A DNA stretch of 64,000 nt, taken from Acidovorax radicis (GTDB taxonomy: Bacteria; Pseudomonadota; Gammaproteobacteria; Burkholderiales; Burkholderiaceae_C). The notes beneath the pieces were generated by a model. That model searched no databases, was not told the DNA's origin, and saw nothing but the letters and a program-made list of their open reading frames with translations. Position numbers and translations under genes: made by a program. Numbering within the stretch: position 1 is the stretch's first letter; each line of letters opens with the position of its first letter. Of the stretch, positions 18,845 through 27,979 are shown piece after piece. The stretch is taken from contig NZ_CP075184.1 in NCBI RefSeq assembly GCF_020510705.1, positions 3,782,001 through 3,846,000 on the forward strand. The letters are read 5' to 3'.

Positions 18845-20413
18845 TCAGCGCCGTACCAGCTGGCGCAGCTTGAGGCCCGACACCCACAGAGCCCCAAAAT
18901 ACACGGCCGCAGCCGCGCCAATCAGCACCGCCATCAGCCCCACGCGCTGCAGCCTGTGGCCTTCTTTCATGGCCACCCAGTCGAAATGCTGCGATCCCCA
19001 CAGCAGCAGCACCGCCATCAACGCGCTGGCAGCGATCACCTGCAGCGCAAACTTGCCCCAGCCCGGCAAGGGCCGGTAGCTGCCGCGCCGCAGCAGACCG
19101 ATCAACAACCAGGCGGCATTGATGAGCGCGCCGATGCCAATGGTCAATGTCAGGGCCGCATGCTGCAGATAGGGCACCAGGACCAGGTTCATCAACTGGG
19201 TCAGCACCAGCACCGCCACCGCAATGAGCATGGGGGTGCGCATGTCGTGTTTGGCATAGAAGCCAGGCGCCAGCACCTTGATGGCCACAATGCCCACCAG
19301 GCCCACGCCATAGCCCGTGAGTGCCAGTGTGGTCTGCTGCACGTCGCGGTCGCCAAACGCGCCATAGTGGTATAGCACCGCCACCAGCGGCCGCGAGAAA
19401 ACCAGCAGGGCTACCATGCACGGCACGGACAGCAGCACCACCAGGCGCAGCCCCCAGTCGAGCATGGCCGAGTACCGGTCATCGTCCTGCTTGGCGCGGG
19501 CGCTGGCCAGCTGCGGCATCAGCACGACCCCCAGCGCCACGCCCAGCAGCGCGGTGGGCAGCTCCATCAGACGGTCTGCGTAGGTGATCCAGCTCACGCT
19601 GCCGGTGGCCAGATGCGAGGCAATCTGGGTGTTGATCAGCAGCGAGACCTGCGCCACGCTCACCCCCAGCAGGGCTGGCAGCATCAGCCGCGCGACCTTG
19701 CGCGTGGTGGGATCGGCCCAGGCCGCACGGATGGCCGCCCAACGCACGCCGATGCGCGGCAACAGTCCCAGACGCACCAGCGCAGGCACCTGGATGGCCA
19801 GTTGCAGCGCGCCACCCAGCATGACCCCAGCCGCCTGGGCGTAGATAGGCTCAATGCCATGGCGGGAAAACCAGGGTGCGCCCACCATGATGGACAGGAT
19901 CAGCGCCATGTTGAGCAACACTGGCGACGCCGCAGGCACGGCAAACTTCTTCCAGGTGTTGAGAATGCCCCCTGCCAGCGCCACCAGCGACATGAAGCCG
20001 ATGTAGGGAAACATCCAGCGTGTCATGGTGACAGCGGCGTCAAAACCCTGGGGCGATTGCTGGAGCCCGCTGGCCATGGCCCACACCATCCACGGCGCAC
20101 CCAGCACGCCAGCGATGCACAAGAGCACGAGTGTCCAGGCCAGCAAGGTACCGACATGGTCGATCAGCGTCCGGGCGCCGTCGTCGCCCTCCTGGGCGCG
20201 GGTGGCAGCGAGCACCGGCACAAATGCCTGGCTGAATGCCCCTTCGCCCAGCACCCTGCGGAACAGATTGGGAATGCGGAACGCCACATTGAAGGCGTCC
20301 GTCATGGCGCTGACCCCGAAGACCGAGGCCATGAGCAACTCGCGCACCAACCCGGTGATGCGGGAGACGAGGGTCAGGAGGGAGACGGTAGAGGCGGCTT
20401 TGAAAAGTGACAC
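18845..20413 (-). CDS. murJ: lipid II flippase MurJ
   Basis: MurJ flips the peptidoglycan precursor lipid II across the inner membrane. The 522-residue product has about 14 hydrophobic helices and the family start SLFKAASTVSLLTLVSRITGLVRE, with further landmarks FNVAFRIPNLFRRVLGEGAFSQAFVPV, WMFPYIGFMSLVALAGGILN and LGVALGVVLMPQLA. These include the charged residues of the central cavity. The reading frame starts with GTG at 20413 and there is no clear ribosome site. It is transcribed away from the divergent rpsT gene, as in many betaproteobacteria. Confidence 0.95.
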   Translation of the reverse strand: MSLFKAASTVSLLTLVSRITGLVRELLMASVFGVSAMTDAFNVAFRIPNLFRRVLGEGAFSQAFVPVLAATRAQEGDDGARTLIDHVGTLLAWTLVLLCIAGVLGAPWMVWAMASGLQQSPQGFDAAVTMTRWMFPYIGFMSLVALAGGILNTWKKFAVPAASPVLLNMALILSIMVGAPWFSRHGIEPIYAQAAGVMLGGALQLAIQVPALVRLGLLPRIGVRWAAIRAAWADPTTRKVARLMLPALLGVSVAQVSLLINTQIASHLATGSVSWITYADRLMELPTALLGVALGVVLMPQLASARAKQDDDRYSAMLDWGLRLVVLLSVPCMVALLVFSRPLVAVLYHYGAFGDRDVQQTTLALTGYGVGLVGIVAIKVLAPGFYAKHDMRTPMLIAVAVLVLTQLMNLVLVPYLQHAALTLTIGIGALINAAWLLIGLLRRGSYRPLPGWGKFALQVIAASALMAVLLLWGSQHFDWVAMKEGHRLQRVGLMAVLIGAAAAVYFGALWVSGLKLRQLVRR

Positions 20414-20608
20414 CGCAAGGAGTGTATTCCCCCTGAGCCGGGCCGCGCCTCAGGGCCGTCCAAGCCCGCGCGGGCAGGCTCGGAGCCCCCACTCCTCAGC
20501 CCCAGAGGAGGAACGCAGCCGCTGGTCTGGCAACGCCAGTGCCACTGCGTGCACTGGCGACAGCGCCGCGCAGAACCACCGCCACAGCCGCTGAAAGCCG
20601 GGCTAGGC

Positions 20609-20614
20609 TATAAT
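20609..20614 (+). promoter_or_regulatory. -10 box (TATAAT) of rpsT
   Basis: A perfect TATAAT follows AGGC and stands 44 bases before the rpsT start codon. No convincing -35 hexamer is found at 16-18 bases upstream. The strong -10 fits a ribosomal protein gene. Confidence 0.6.
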
Positions 20615-20658
20615 CGCGGGCTTTGCTGGCATCATCCTCAGACTCAAGGAACTAAAAC

Positions 20659-20958
20659 ATGGCATCCGCTAAACCCAAGAAGAAGAACCCGCGCCTGGCG
20701 TCGGGCCGCAAGCGCGTCCGTCAGGACGTCAAGATCAACGCTGCGAACACCTCGCTGCGCTCCAAATACCGTACCGCTGTCAAGAACGTCGAAAAGGCTG
20801 TTCTGGCTGGCGACAAGACCAAGGCGACCGAACTGTTCGCCAAGATGCAAGCCGTGGTGGACACCGTGGCCGACAAGGGCATCTTCCACAAGAACAAGGC
20901 TGCTCGCGATAAGAGCCGTCTGTCTGCCAAGGTGAAAGCCCTGGCACTGGCCGCCTGA
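20659..20958 (+). CDS. rpsT: 30S ribosomal protein S20
   Basis: S20 binds 16S rRNA directly in early 30S assembly. The 99-residue product begins [23 protein letters not shown] and has the family's Lys/Arg/Ala-rich helical pattern, including [13 protein letters not shown] and [20 protein letters not shown]. It is slightly longer than the 87-residue E. coli protein, as usual for this family of bacteria. It has its own promoter and a strong terminator, so it is a single-gene unit, divergent from murJ. Confidence 0.98.
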   Translation: MASAKPKKKNPRLASGRKRVRQDVKINAANTSLRSKYRTAVKNVEKAVLAGDKTKATELFAKMQAVVDTVADKGIFHKNKAARDKSRLSAKVKALALAA

Positions 20959-21020
20959 CCCACTTCAGGCAAACAGCCCGAACGGCACCAGCCGTTCGCC
21001 GTTTGTAACGGGTGCGCTGT

Positions 21021-21062
21021 CAGCAACGAAAAAACCGCCTTCGGGCGGTTTTTTCGTTGCTG
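21021..21062. terminator. bidirectional terminator after rpsT
   Basis: A perfect inverted repeat with 19-base arms around a TTCG loop; the inner stem ACCGCC/GGCGGT is flanked by A6 on one side and T6 on the other, so it can end transcription from rpsT and, in the other direction, from the leftward DUF3579 gene. Confidence 0.93.
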
Positions 21063-21128
21063 AAAAGAAAATAGATCAACCGACCAACCGATCAAAACAG
21101 CAGCCCCCTCATGTGCCAGGGAGGCCGG

Positions 21129-21455
21129 TCAAGTCAGCTTGGAAGGGACGGCGTCAGGCAGCAGGCAAGCCTCAGCCACCTGCAGGTTGTTATCGCGGGC
21201 AAAGTTGATGACGAAGTCCCACGCCATGGGTTCGTAGTCGCGCAGATCGCGGTGCACCACCACACACTTCACGCCATTGAGCGTGGTGGGAATACACCAC
21301 GGCGAATAGCTCAGGTGGCTACCCGGGCGGGCGCCACCGGGGCGGAAACTGCTCATCACCCCTGCCAGCCGCTCGGCCCAATCGCTGGGGCGAAAGGTTT
21401 TCCCGTCATGGGTGATGCCCTGAATGAAGACTTCTTTGGAGGTGGGGGAAACCAT
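21129..21455 (-). CDS. DUF3579 family protein
   Basis: The 108-residue cytoplasmic protein matches the DUF3579 family by its pattern KEVFIQGITHDGKTFRPSDWAERLAG, VMSSFRPGG, YSPWCIPTTLNGVKCVVV and DFVINFARDNNLQVAEACLLP. The function is unknown. In many betaproteobacteria the gene sits beside argD, as here, but in the divergent direction, so a shared promoter region of about 260 bases lies between them. I start at the ATG at 21455; the longer frame lacks family similarity at its N terminus. It converges on the rpsT terminator. Confidence 0.85.
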   Translation of the reverse strand: MVSPTSKEVFIQGITHDGKTFRPSDWAERLAGVMSSFRPGGARPGSHLSYSPWCIPTTLNGVKCVVVHRDLRDYEPMAWDFVINFARDNNLQVAEACLLPDAVPSKLT

Positions 21456-21718
21456 CGGGGATTGGAGTGGTAAAAGGCGCGCCAGACGCAGGATCACTGC
21501 ATGCTGCACTGCAGCGTGACATTCTAACTCTTATATAAGAGCTGCCCCACATCCCTGCGCCAGCGCTGACATGGAACCCGAAAGCGCGGCCACGCGCTGC
21601 ATTGCAGTGATGCGCAATCGTCAACAGACGATCATCAACCACCCCCTAGAATCGTGTCTCGCTTTTCGGGCTCATGGCCACAGGCCAGGTCCTCACCGTA
21701 TCGTCTGGAGATTTCTGC

Positions 21719-22915
21719 ATGACCGCTTTCATTGAGGCCGCTTCGCCCCACGTGATGAACACCTATGGCCGCGTGCCCATTGCACTGGCCCGCGGTCAAG
21801 GCTGCCGAGTCTGGGACGTCAATGGCAAGGAATACCTGGACGGCCTGGGCGGCATCGCGGTCAACACGTTGGGCCACAACCATGCCAAGCTCGTGCCCGC
21901 CTTGCAGGAGCAGATCACCAAGCTGATCCACACCTCCAACTACTACCATTCGCCGCTGCAGGAGCAACTGGCGACCAAACTGGTGGAGCTGTCGGGCATG
22001 ACCAACGTGTTCTTCTGCAACTCGGGCCTGGAGGCCAACGAGGCTGCCCTGAAGATCGCACGCAAGTTCGGCGTGGACAAGGGCATCGCCAAGCCCGAGA
22101 TCGTGGTCTATGAGAAGGCCTTCCACGGCCGCTCGATTGCCACCATGTCGGCCACCGGCAACCCCAAGATCAACAGCGGCTTCGGCCCGCTGGTGGAGGG
22201 CTTCATCCGCGTGCCACTGAACGACATCGAAGCCATCAAGAAGGCCACCGAAGGCAATCCCAACGTGGTGGCCGTGTTCTTCGAGACCATCCAGGGCGAA
22301 GGCGGCATCAACTCCATGCGCGTGGAATACCTGCAGCAGCTGCGCAAGCTGTGCGACGAACGCGGCTGGCTCATGATGATCGACGAGGTGCAGTGCGGCA
22401 TGGGCCGCACCGGCAAGTGGTTTGCCCACCAGTGGGCGGGCATCGTGCCCGACGTGATGCCCCTGGCCAAGGGCCTGGGCTCTGGTGTGCCGATCGGCGC
22501 CGTGGTGGCAGGCCCCAAGGCCGCCAACGTGCTGCAGCCCGGCAACCATGGCACCACCTTTGGCGGCAACCCGCTGGCCATGCGCGCCGGGGTTGAAACC
22601 ATTCGCATCATGGAAGAAGACGGCCTGCTGCAAAATGCCGCCACCGTGGGTGGCCATCTCAAGGCCGCCCTGCAACGCGAACTGGGCACACTGCCTGGCG
22701 TCAAAGACATCCGGGGCCAGGGCCTGATGCTGGGCATTGAGCTGAACAAGCCCTGCGGCGCACTCGTGGGCCGCGCGGCTGAAGCGGGCCTGCTGCTCTC
22801 AGTGACAGCCGACTCCGTGATTCGCCTGGTGCCCTCGCTGATCCTTACCACTGCCGAAGCCGACGAAATCGTCGCCAAACTGACCCCGCTGGTCAAAGCC
22901 ATTCTGGCTGAGTAG
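21719..22915 (+). CDS. argD: acetylornithine aminotransferase
   Basis: ArgD is a PLP enzyme of arginine synthesis (and often succinyldiaminopimelate transamination). The 398-residue product has the class III aminotransferase landmarks: FFCNSGLEANEAALKIARKF, EKAFHGRSIATMSATGN, the Asp of LMMIDEVQCGMGRTGKWFA and the Schiff-base Lys in VMPLAKGLGSGVPIGA. The ATG at 21719 is preceded by GGAG at a proper distance; the longer frame upstream is rejected. argF follows after 26 bases, so the two form an arginine operon. Confidence 0.95.
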   Translation: MTAFIEAASPHVMNTYGRVPIALARGQGCRVWDVNGKEYLDGLGGIAVNTLGHNHAKLVPALQEQITKLIHTSNYYHSPLQEQLATKLVELSGMTNVFFCNSGLEANEAALKIARKFGVDKGIAKPEIVVYEKAFHGRSIATMSATGNPKINSGFGPLVEGFIRVPLNDIEAIKKATEGNPNVVAVFFETIQGEGGINSMRVEYLQQLRKLCDERGWLMMIDEVQCGMGRTGKWFAHQWAGIVPDVMPLAKGLGSGVPIGAVVAGPKAANVLQPGNHGTTFGGNPLAMRAGVETIRIMEEDGLLQNAATVGGHLKAALQRELGTLPGVKDIRGQGLMLGIELNKPCGALVGRAAEAGLLLSVTADSVIRLVPSLILTTAEADEIVAKLTPLVKAILAE

Positions 22916-22941
22916 TTAGCCAGCCGCGAGACATTGCATTC

Positions 22942-23862
22942 ATGAAACATTACCTGCAGTTCAACGACCTCACCGCCGACGAATACACCTACCTGTTCGA
23001 GCGCGCCGCGCTCATCAAGAAGAAGTTCAAGGCCTACGAAAAGCACCACCCGCTGGTGGACCGCACGCTGGCCATGATCTTCGAGAAGGCCAGCACGCGC
23101 ACGCGCGTGAGTTTCGAGGCGGGCATGTACCAGCTCGGCGGCAGCGTGGTGCACCTGACCACGGGCGACAGCCAGCTGGGCCGCGCCGAGCCGATCGAAG
23201 ACAGTGCCAAGGTCATCAGCCGCATGGTGGACCTGGTGATGATCCGCACCTACGAACAGACCAAGATCGAGGACTTTGCCGCCAACTCGCGCGTGCCCGT
23301 CATCAACGGTCTGACCAACGAATACCACCCCTGCCAGATCCTCGCCGACATCTTCACCTTCATCGAGCACCGAGGCTCCATCCAGGGCAAGACGGTGGCG
23401 TGGGTGGGCGATGGCAACAACATGGCCAACACCTGGCTGCAGGCCGCATCGCTGCTGGGCTTCAAGGTGCATGTGAGCACCCCCAGTGGCTACGAAGTTG
23501 ATGAGAAATTGGCCGCAGGCGCTGGTGGAATAAGCGCTGATAGCTATCAATTTTTTAGCAACCCACTCGCAGCCTGCCAGGGTGCCGACCTGGTCACCAC
23601 CGACGTGTGGACCAGCATGGGCTACGAAGCCGAGAACGAAGAACGCAAAAAAGCGTTTGCCGACTGGTGCGTGGACACCGAAATGATGGCCGCCGCCAAG
23701 CCCGACGCCCTGTTCATGCACTGCCTGCCCGCCCACCGCGGTGAAGAGGTGGAGGCCGACGTGATCGACGGGCCGCAGTCGGTTGTCTGGGATGAGGCAG
23801 AAAACAGGATGCATGTGCAAAAGGCACTGATGGAGTACCTTTTGCTGGGCCGGGTGAACTGA
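22942..23862 (+). CDS. argF: ornithine carbamoyltransferase
   Basis: ArgF joins carbamoyl phosphate and ornithine to make citrulline. The 306-residue product has the carbamoyl-phosphate loop EKASTRTRVSF, the HPCQ-equivalent NEYHPCQILADIFT, the ornithine-side DVWTSMGYE and the catalytic HCLPAHRGEEV. Between about residues 190 and 205 (AGAGGISADSYQFFSN) the DNA is a copy of the dispersed AGCGCTT repeat, with codons such as ATA, TTT, TTT that are unlike the surrounding gene. This segment falls in a loop between the conserved blocks VSTPSGYEV and GADLVTTDVW, so activity should be kept. Confidence 0.96.
   Translation: MKHYLQFNDLTADEYTYLFERAALIKKKFKAYEKHHPLVDRTLAMIFEKASTRTRVSFEAGMYQLGGSVVHLTTGDSQLGRAEPIEDSAKVISRMVDLVMIRTYEQTKIEDFAANSRVPVINGLTNEYHPCQILADIFTFIEHRGSIQGKTVAWVGDGNNMANTWLQAASLLGFKVHVSTPSGYEVDEKLAAGAGGISADSYQFFSNPLAACQGADLVTTDVWTSMGYEAENEERKKAFADWCVDTEMMAAAKPDALFMHCLPAHRGEEVEADVIDGPQSVVWDEAENRMHVQKALMEYLLLGRVN
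23511..23556. repeat. dispersed AGCGCTT palindromic repeat, copy 5, inside argF
   Basis: Read on the minus strand this is AATTGATAGCTATCAGCGC, TTATTCC, then ACCAGCGCCTGCGGCC. It shares TTGATAGCTATCA-R-CGCTTA with the copy at 59.2 kb and the GGCC end with the copies at 14.4 and 28.1 kb. It is translated in frame within argF. Confidence 0.75.
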
Positions 23863-23969
23863 AGAACCATTCACCCATCGCGCCTCGGCGCCACAGCCCG
23901 CCCTTGCTGGACTGGTGGCCCTGGCGCCGCGCGGGGGGCGCGCGAGAAATCGCCGCCCAAGGCCCCCCT

Positions 23970-24239
23970 TCAAGTGCGCGAGCGCCCCCGCTTGGGCATC
24001 ATCATGGTCTGGGTGCCATCCGATGTTCCGGCGGCTCTGTGTGGCACGGGTGCGGCTGCCGTCTTGCCACCCGCCGAGCCACACCCGTCGCAACTGCTGC
24101 AGCCCCCACAACCGGCGGCCTTTTCCATGGCGGGATGCACCCGCCCCAGCCGTCGGCGCAAGCCCGCGGGCAACCAGCGCCACAGCACATACACGGCCGC
24201 CATGGCCACGATGACACCCACGGCCCATTCTTGTGTCAT
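23970..24239 (-). CDS. small Cys-rich membrane protein associated with FeoB
   Basis: The 89-residue product has one N-terminal membrane helix (EWAVGVIVAMAAVYVLWRWL), then a short basic stretch and a cysteine cluster GCGGCSSCDGCGSAGG, and a hydrophilic tail with MMMP. This layout matches the FeoB-associated Cys-rich membrane proteins found after feoB. A role in metal handling at the transporter is inferred; none is shown. Its ATG overlaps the feoB stop by four bases (ATGA), so it is translationally coupled and is the third gene of the feo operon. Confidence 0.82.
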   Translation of the reverse strand: MTQEWAVGVIVAMAAVYVLWRWLPAGLRRRLGRVHPAMEKAAGCGGCSSCDGCGSAGGKTAAAPVPHRAAGTSDGTQTMMMPKRGRSRT

Positions 24240-26167
24240 GCCCCACCTCCCATGGCCACGGCAACGCGGTAGGTGATGTAACTGGCCCCATACGACAGCG
24301 CAAACAAGTACACCACCATCAACACCGGGTAGCGCCAGCCATTGGTTTCGCGGCGCACCGCAGCGATGGTGGAGATGCACTGCGGCGCAAAGATGTACCA
24401 CACCATCAACGACAAGGCGGTGGCCAAAGACCATGACCCCGCGATCAGAGCGCCCAGCTGATTGGCCACTTCGTCGCCAGTGGCAGACAGCGAATACACC
24501 GTGCCCAGCGCGCTCACTGCCACCTCGCGCGCAGCCATGCCAGGCACCAGGGCGATCGCGATCTGCCAGTTAAAGCCGATGGGCGCCACAATCACTTCCA
24601 GCCAGCGGCCCAGCTGACCGGCGTAGCTGTAGGTGATGGCGGCCTGGTCGGCCCCGGCTGGCGCCCCTGGGTAGGTGGACAAAAACCACAGCAACACGGT
24701 CACGGCCAGGATGATGCCGCCCACCCGCTTGATGAAAATCATCGCGCGCTCAGACAGCCCGAACGCCAGGCCACGCACGCTAGGCCAGCGGTAGGCCGGC
24801 AGCTCCATCAACAGAGGCGTCGCCCGCCGGTCACGGCGGGCCAGCTTGGCGACCGCAGCCACCGCCATCGCACTCACGATACCCGCCACATACAGGCCGA
24901 ACAGCACCACGCCCTGCAGGTTGAAAACCCCAGCCACCGTGCGCTCGGGGATGAAGGCTGCAATCAACAGCGCATACACCGGCAGGCGCGCCGAACAGGT
25001 CATGAGCGGCGCGATCATGATGGTCACCAGCCGGTCGCGCCAGTCGGTGATCGACCGCGTGGCCATCACCCCTGGCACGGCGCAGGCAAAACTGGACAGC
25101 AACGGAATAAAAGACCGCCCCGACAAGCCCACCGTGCCCATCACCCGGTCGAGCAAAAACGCGGCACGGGGCAAATAGCCCGAATCTTCCAGCGCCAGGA
25201 TGAACAGGAACAGGAACAGAATCTGCGGCAAAAAAACCAGCACCCCCCCGGCCCCGGCGATCACACCGTCGATCAGCAGGCTGCGCAAGGGGCCGTCGGC
25301 CATATGCTCATTGATAAGGCCCGCCAGCATGGCCATGCCCGATTCGATCCAGGACTTGGGCAACTCGGCCCAGCTGAACACAGCCTGGAACATCAGGAAC
25401 AGCGTGGCCCCAAGAATCAGCATGCCCCAAACGGGGTGCAGCACCAGGGCATCAATGCGGTCGTCGGCCCGCAAACTCACCGCAGGCACGCGCACCGCCA
25501 GATCCATGATGCGGCGCACCGCTTGGTGGGTGCGAATCACATCGGCCTGCGCCTGAAGCTCCTGAGCGTCCAGCGCGGCATCGGCACCGGGTAACACCTG
25601 CGGCCGCTGTAGCTTGTCGGGGGACACGGTGTCGAGCCATTGCACCAGCTCCTGGGCCCCGTCGCCGCGCACGCCCACCGTGGCCAGCACCGGCATGCCA
25701 AGTTCGCGCGCCAGCGCCTCGCGATCGATCTCTATTCCCTGGCGCCGGGCCACGTCCATCATGTTGAGCACCAGCACCATGGGCAAACCCAAAGCGCGGG
25801 CCTCCAGCACGAGGCGCAGGTTCAGGCGCAGGTGGGTGGCGTCGGTCACACACACCAACAGATCCGGCAGCGGCTCACCGGCACGGCGGCCGCGCACGAT
25901 GTCGCGCGTGATGACCTCGTCCAGGCTGTGTGCATGCAGGCTGTAGGCACCCGGCAAATCCAGCACGCGCACGCGGCGGCCAGTGGCGGTTTGCAGCAGG
26001 CCTTCCTTGCGCTCCACCGTCACGCCCGCATAGTTGGCCACCTTCTGGCGCGCGCCGGTCAGCAGGTTGAACAACGCTGTCTTGCCGCAGTTGGGGTTGC
26101 CCAGCAGCGCAATACGCAGCGGGGCGTCGGCCTGGGGCGTTGTGATCGTCGACGCGGCGGCACTCAC
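24236..26167 (-). CDS. feoB: ferrous iron transport protein B
   Basis: FeoB imports Fe(II) across the inner membrane. The 643-residue product starts with a GTPase domain: G1 GNPNCGKTALFN, G3 DLPGAYSLHAH and G4 VLNMMD. A helical spacer follows, and then a membrane part from about residue 270 with two gate-like regions, including RSFIPLLSSFACAVPGVMATR and a second repeat near GMAAREVAVSALGTVYS. It is shorter than the 773-residue E. coli protein, lacking part of the C terminus, as in many betaproteobacteria. feoA overlaps it upstream by four bases. Confidence 0.95.
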   Translation of the reverse strand: MSAAASTITTPQADAPLRIALLGNPNCGKTALFNLLTGARQKVANYAGVTVERKEGLLQTATGRRVRVLDLPGAYSLHAHSLDEVITRDIVRGRRAGEPLPDLLVCVTDATHLRLNLRLVLEARALGLPMVLVLNMMDVARRQGIEIDREALARELGMPVLATVGVRGDGAQELVQWLDTVSPDKLQRPQVLPGADAALDAQELQAQADVIRTHQAVRRIMDLAVRVPAVSLRADDRIDALVLHPVWGMLILGATLFLMFQAVFSWAELPKSWIESGMAMLAGLINEHMADGPLRSLLIDGVIAGAGGVLVFLPQILFLFLFILALEDSGYLPRAAFLLDRVMGTVGLSGRSFIPLLSSFACAVPGVMATRSITDWRDRLVTIMIAPLMTCSARLPVYALLIAAFIPERTVAGVFNLQGVVLFGLYVAGIVSAMAVAAVAKLARRDRRATPLLMELPAYRWPSVRGLAFGLSERAMIFIKRVGGIILAVTVLLWFLSTYPGAPAGADQAAITYSYAGQLGRWLEVIVAPIGFNWQIAIALVPGMAAREVAVSALGTVYSLSATGDEVANQLGALIAGSWSLATALSLMVWYIFAPQCISTIAAVRRETNGWRYPVLMVVYLFALSYGASYITYRVAVAMGGGA

Positions 26168-26499
26168 TGCACACCCCCTGCTGCGGGCACCGGCAACTCG
26201 CGTTGCACCTGCACCATGGAGGCTTCTTGGTGGCGCAGCGCAAACGTGGCCTGCCCCACGCGCACCGCAATAGGATCCCCCCCAAAGCCGCCGCGCGCCA
26301 CGACACGCACGGTTTCGCCGGGCATGAAGCCGATTTCCAACAGCCGCAACAGCACGCCGTGCTCCTGCGGATCACGGGCAGGCAACAAGCCTGACACCAC
26401 GGCCTGGACCTTCAGTGGCAACTCATCCAGGCCAATGGAGGGAGGATGCCCCTCGCGGGAATGCAGTCTTGCCGCAGCACCGTCGTCCATGGTTTTCAT
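26164..26499 (-). CDS. feoA: ferrous iron transport protein A
   Basis: The 111-residue protein has the SH3-like FeoA domain in its C-terminal two thirds, with LLRLLEIGFMPGETVRVVARGGFGGDPIAVRVG and FALRHQEASMVQV. FeoA is a small cytoplasmic partner of FeoB. The first 30 residues are not conserved in the family, and the start may be the ATG at 26490 rather than 26499. Its stop overlaps the feoB start. A Fur-box-like sequence lies just upstream. Confidence 0.9.
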   Translation of the reverse strand: MKTMDDGAAARLHSREGHPPSIGLDELPLKVQAVVSGLLPARDPQEHGVLLRLLEIGFMPGETVRVVARGGFGGDPIAVRVGQATFALRHQEASMVQVQRELPVPAAGGVQ

Positions 26500-26516
26500 G
26501 CCATTTCATCCATTAC

Positions 26517-26537
26517 AAATAATAGTGATTCGCATTT
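26517..26537 (-). promoter_or_regulatory. candidate Fur box upstream of feoA
   Basis: On the minus strand AATGCGAATCACTATTATTT resembles Fur operators, which are built from repeated NATWAT units (here GCGAAT, ACTATT, ATTTGT). It is the only AT-rich island in the otherwise GC-rich 370-base gap and lies about 20 bases before the feoA start, a position where a repressor would block transcription. The rest of the 26500-26869 gap shows nothing I can name. Confidence 0.5.
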
Positions 26538-26869
26538 TACTCCTGCCGCAGCGCGATTGCGTGGCTTACCGAGGGCACGAAAACATTCCCTGACCACGGT
26601 CAAGAAAACGGAGCAGAGGACACAACAAGCAAGGCGGGAGGCGGAAGGCTGGCGACGGAGGTGGACCCAGCGGCGCCACGCAGGCCTTCATTGAAAAGAC
26701 AGTGACCAAGGGGAACCCACATGGAATCCACAGACCGTCACCTTCGCAAGACCCAAGCCCGCGGCGCCAGCGATGCATTGCTTTAGCATTCCGCAGGCTC
26801 GCGCAGAACAAACATCGCCCCACCCCGCCAGACCCACTTTTGGCAAACCCACCATCCCATTTCATCGCC

Positions 26870-27202
26870 ATGCCCGATTCCGCCCACCCCTGCCTCAGTT
26901 GCGGCGCCTGCTGCGCCAGTTTTCGCGTGGACTTTGCCGTGGAGGAAACCCAGGCCATGGGCGGCACCGTGCCTGATGGGCTGGCCGTGGAAGTCACCGC
27001 CACCACCTGCCGCATGCGCGGCACCGACCACGTGCCCGCACGCTGCGCCGCGTTGACGGGCAAGGTGGGGGGCCAAGTGGGCTGTGGCATCTACGAATGG
27101 CGCCCTTCGCCCTGCCGTGAATTCGAAGCGGGCGACCCAGCTTGCCAACGGGCGCGCATGCGGCACGGGCTGCCACCACTGGCTGCGGAGTGGGCGCTTT
27201 GA
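26870..27202 (+). CDS. YkgJ-family cysteine cluster protein
   Basis: The 110-residue product has the metal-binding cysteine pattern of the YkgJ (zinc/iron-chelating) family: CLSCGACCASFRV at the N terminus, CRMRG, CAAL and CGIYEWRPSPCREFEAGDPAC towards the C terminus. The proteins are thought to hold an Fe-S cluster or zinc; the function is unknown. The ATG at 26870 places the first cluster at the N terminus as in relatives; the longer frame adds an unrelated leader. It precedes kynB on the same strand by 123 bases, with no clear functional link. Confidence 0.85.
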   Translation: MPDSAHPCLSCGACCASFRVDFAVEETQAMGGTVPDGLAVEVTATTCRMRGTDHVPARCAALTGKVGGQVGCGIYEWRPSPCREFEAGDPACQRARMRHGLPPLAAEWAL

Positions 27203-27325
27203 CCTGAGCGCAGGGGGCGACACCGGTATCGCGGCCTCTCGGTATCGTTGAAGCCTCCACAAAACCACCCTGGTGTTGGAAATAACCGACACCACGGCTT
27301 TTTCGGGACATGCAAACTTTGTCCC

Positions 27326-27979
27326 ATGTCAACGCCTTCCACCTCCACCGCCCGTCGGCTCTGGGACATCTCGCCGCCCGTGCACGCGGGCAGCCCCGTA
27401 TTTCCGGGCGATACGGCCTACAGCCAGCAGTGGTGCGCCACTATCGGCCCAGGCTGCCCGGTCAACGTGAGCGCCATCACGCTGTCGCCCCACGTGGGCG
27501 CCCATGCCGATGCACCGCTGCATTACGACGCAAGCGGCGCCACCATTGGTGACCTGTCGCTCGACGCCTTCCTTGGGCCCTGCCGCGTGATCCACGCCAT
27601 CGGCTGCGGCCCGCTCGTCACCTGGGACCACATCGCCCATGCGGTGGACAGCGCCCTGCCCCCGCGCGTGCTGGTGCGCACCTACGCCCAGGCCCCTGCG
27701 CGATGGGACGGCCAGCTCACCGCCTACGCCCCCGACACCATCGAGCGCCTGGCGGACAGGGGCGTGTTGCTGGTGGGCATCGACACCGCCAGCATCGACC
27801 CGGCCGACAGCAAGACGCTCGACAGCCACCAGGTCATCCGCCGCCGAGGCCTGCGTGTGCTGGAGAACCTGGTGCTCGACGAAGTGCCTGAAGGCGACTA
27901 CGAGCTGATCGCCCTGCCGCTGAAGCTGACCACCGCCGACGCATCGCCCGTGCGCGCCGTGCTGCGCGAGTTGATGTGA
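27326..27979 (+). CDS. kynB: kynurenine formamidase
   Basis: KynB hydrolyses N-formylkynurenine to kynurenine, the second step from tryptophan to anthranilate. The 217-residue product is a cyclase-family metal hydrolase: [20 protein letters not shown], the metal-site segment [29 protein letters not shown] and the late [23 protein letters not shown]. Length fits the family. It opens the kynB-kynU-kynA set, separated from kynU by 205 bases that contain a dispersed repeat. Confidence 0.95.
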   Translation: MSTPSTSTARRLWDISPPVHAGSPVFPGDTAYSQQWCATIGPGCPVNVSAITLSPHVGAHADAPLHYDASGATIGDLSLDAFLGPCRVIHAIGCGPLVTWDHIAHAVDSALPPRVLVRTYAQAPARWDGQLTAYAPDTIERLADRGVLLVGIDTASIDPADSKTLDSHQVIRRRGLRVLENLVLDEVPEGDYELIALPLKLTTADASPVRAVLRELM

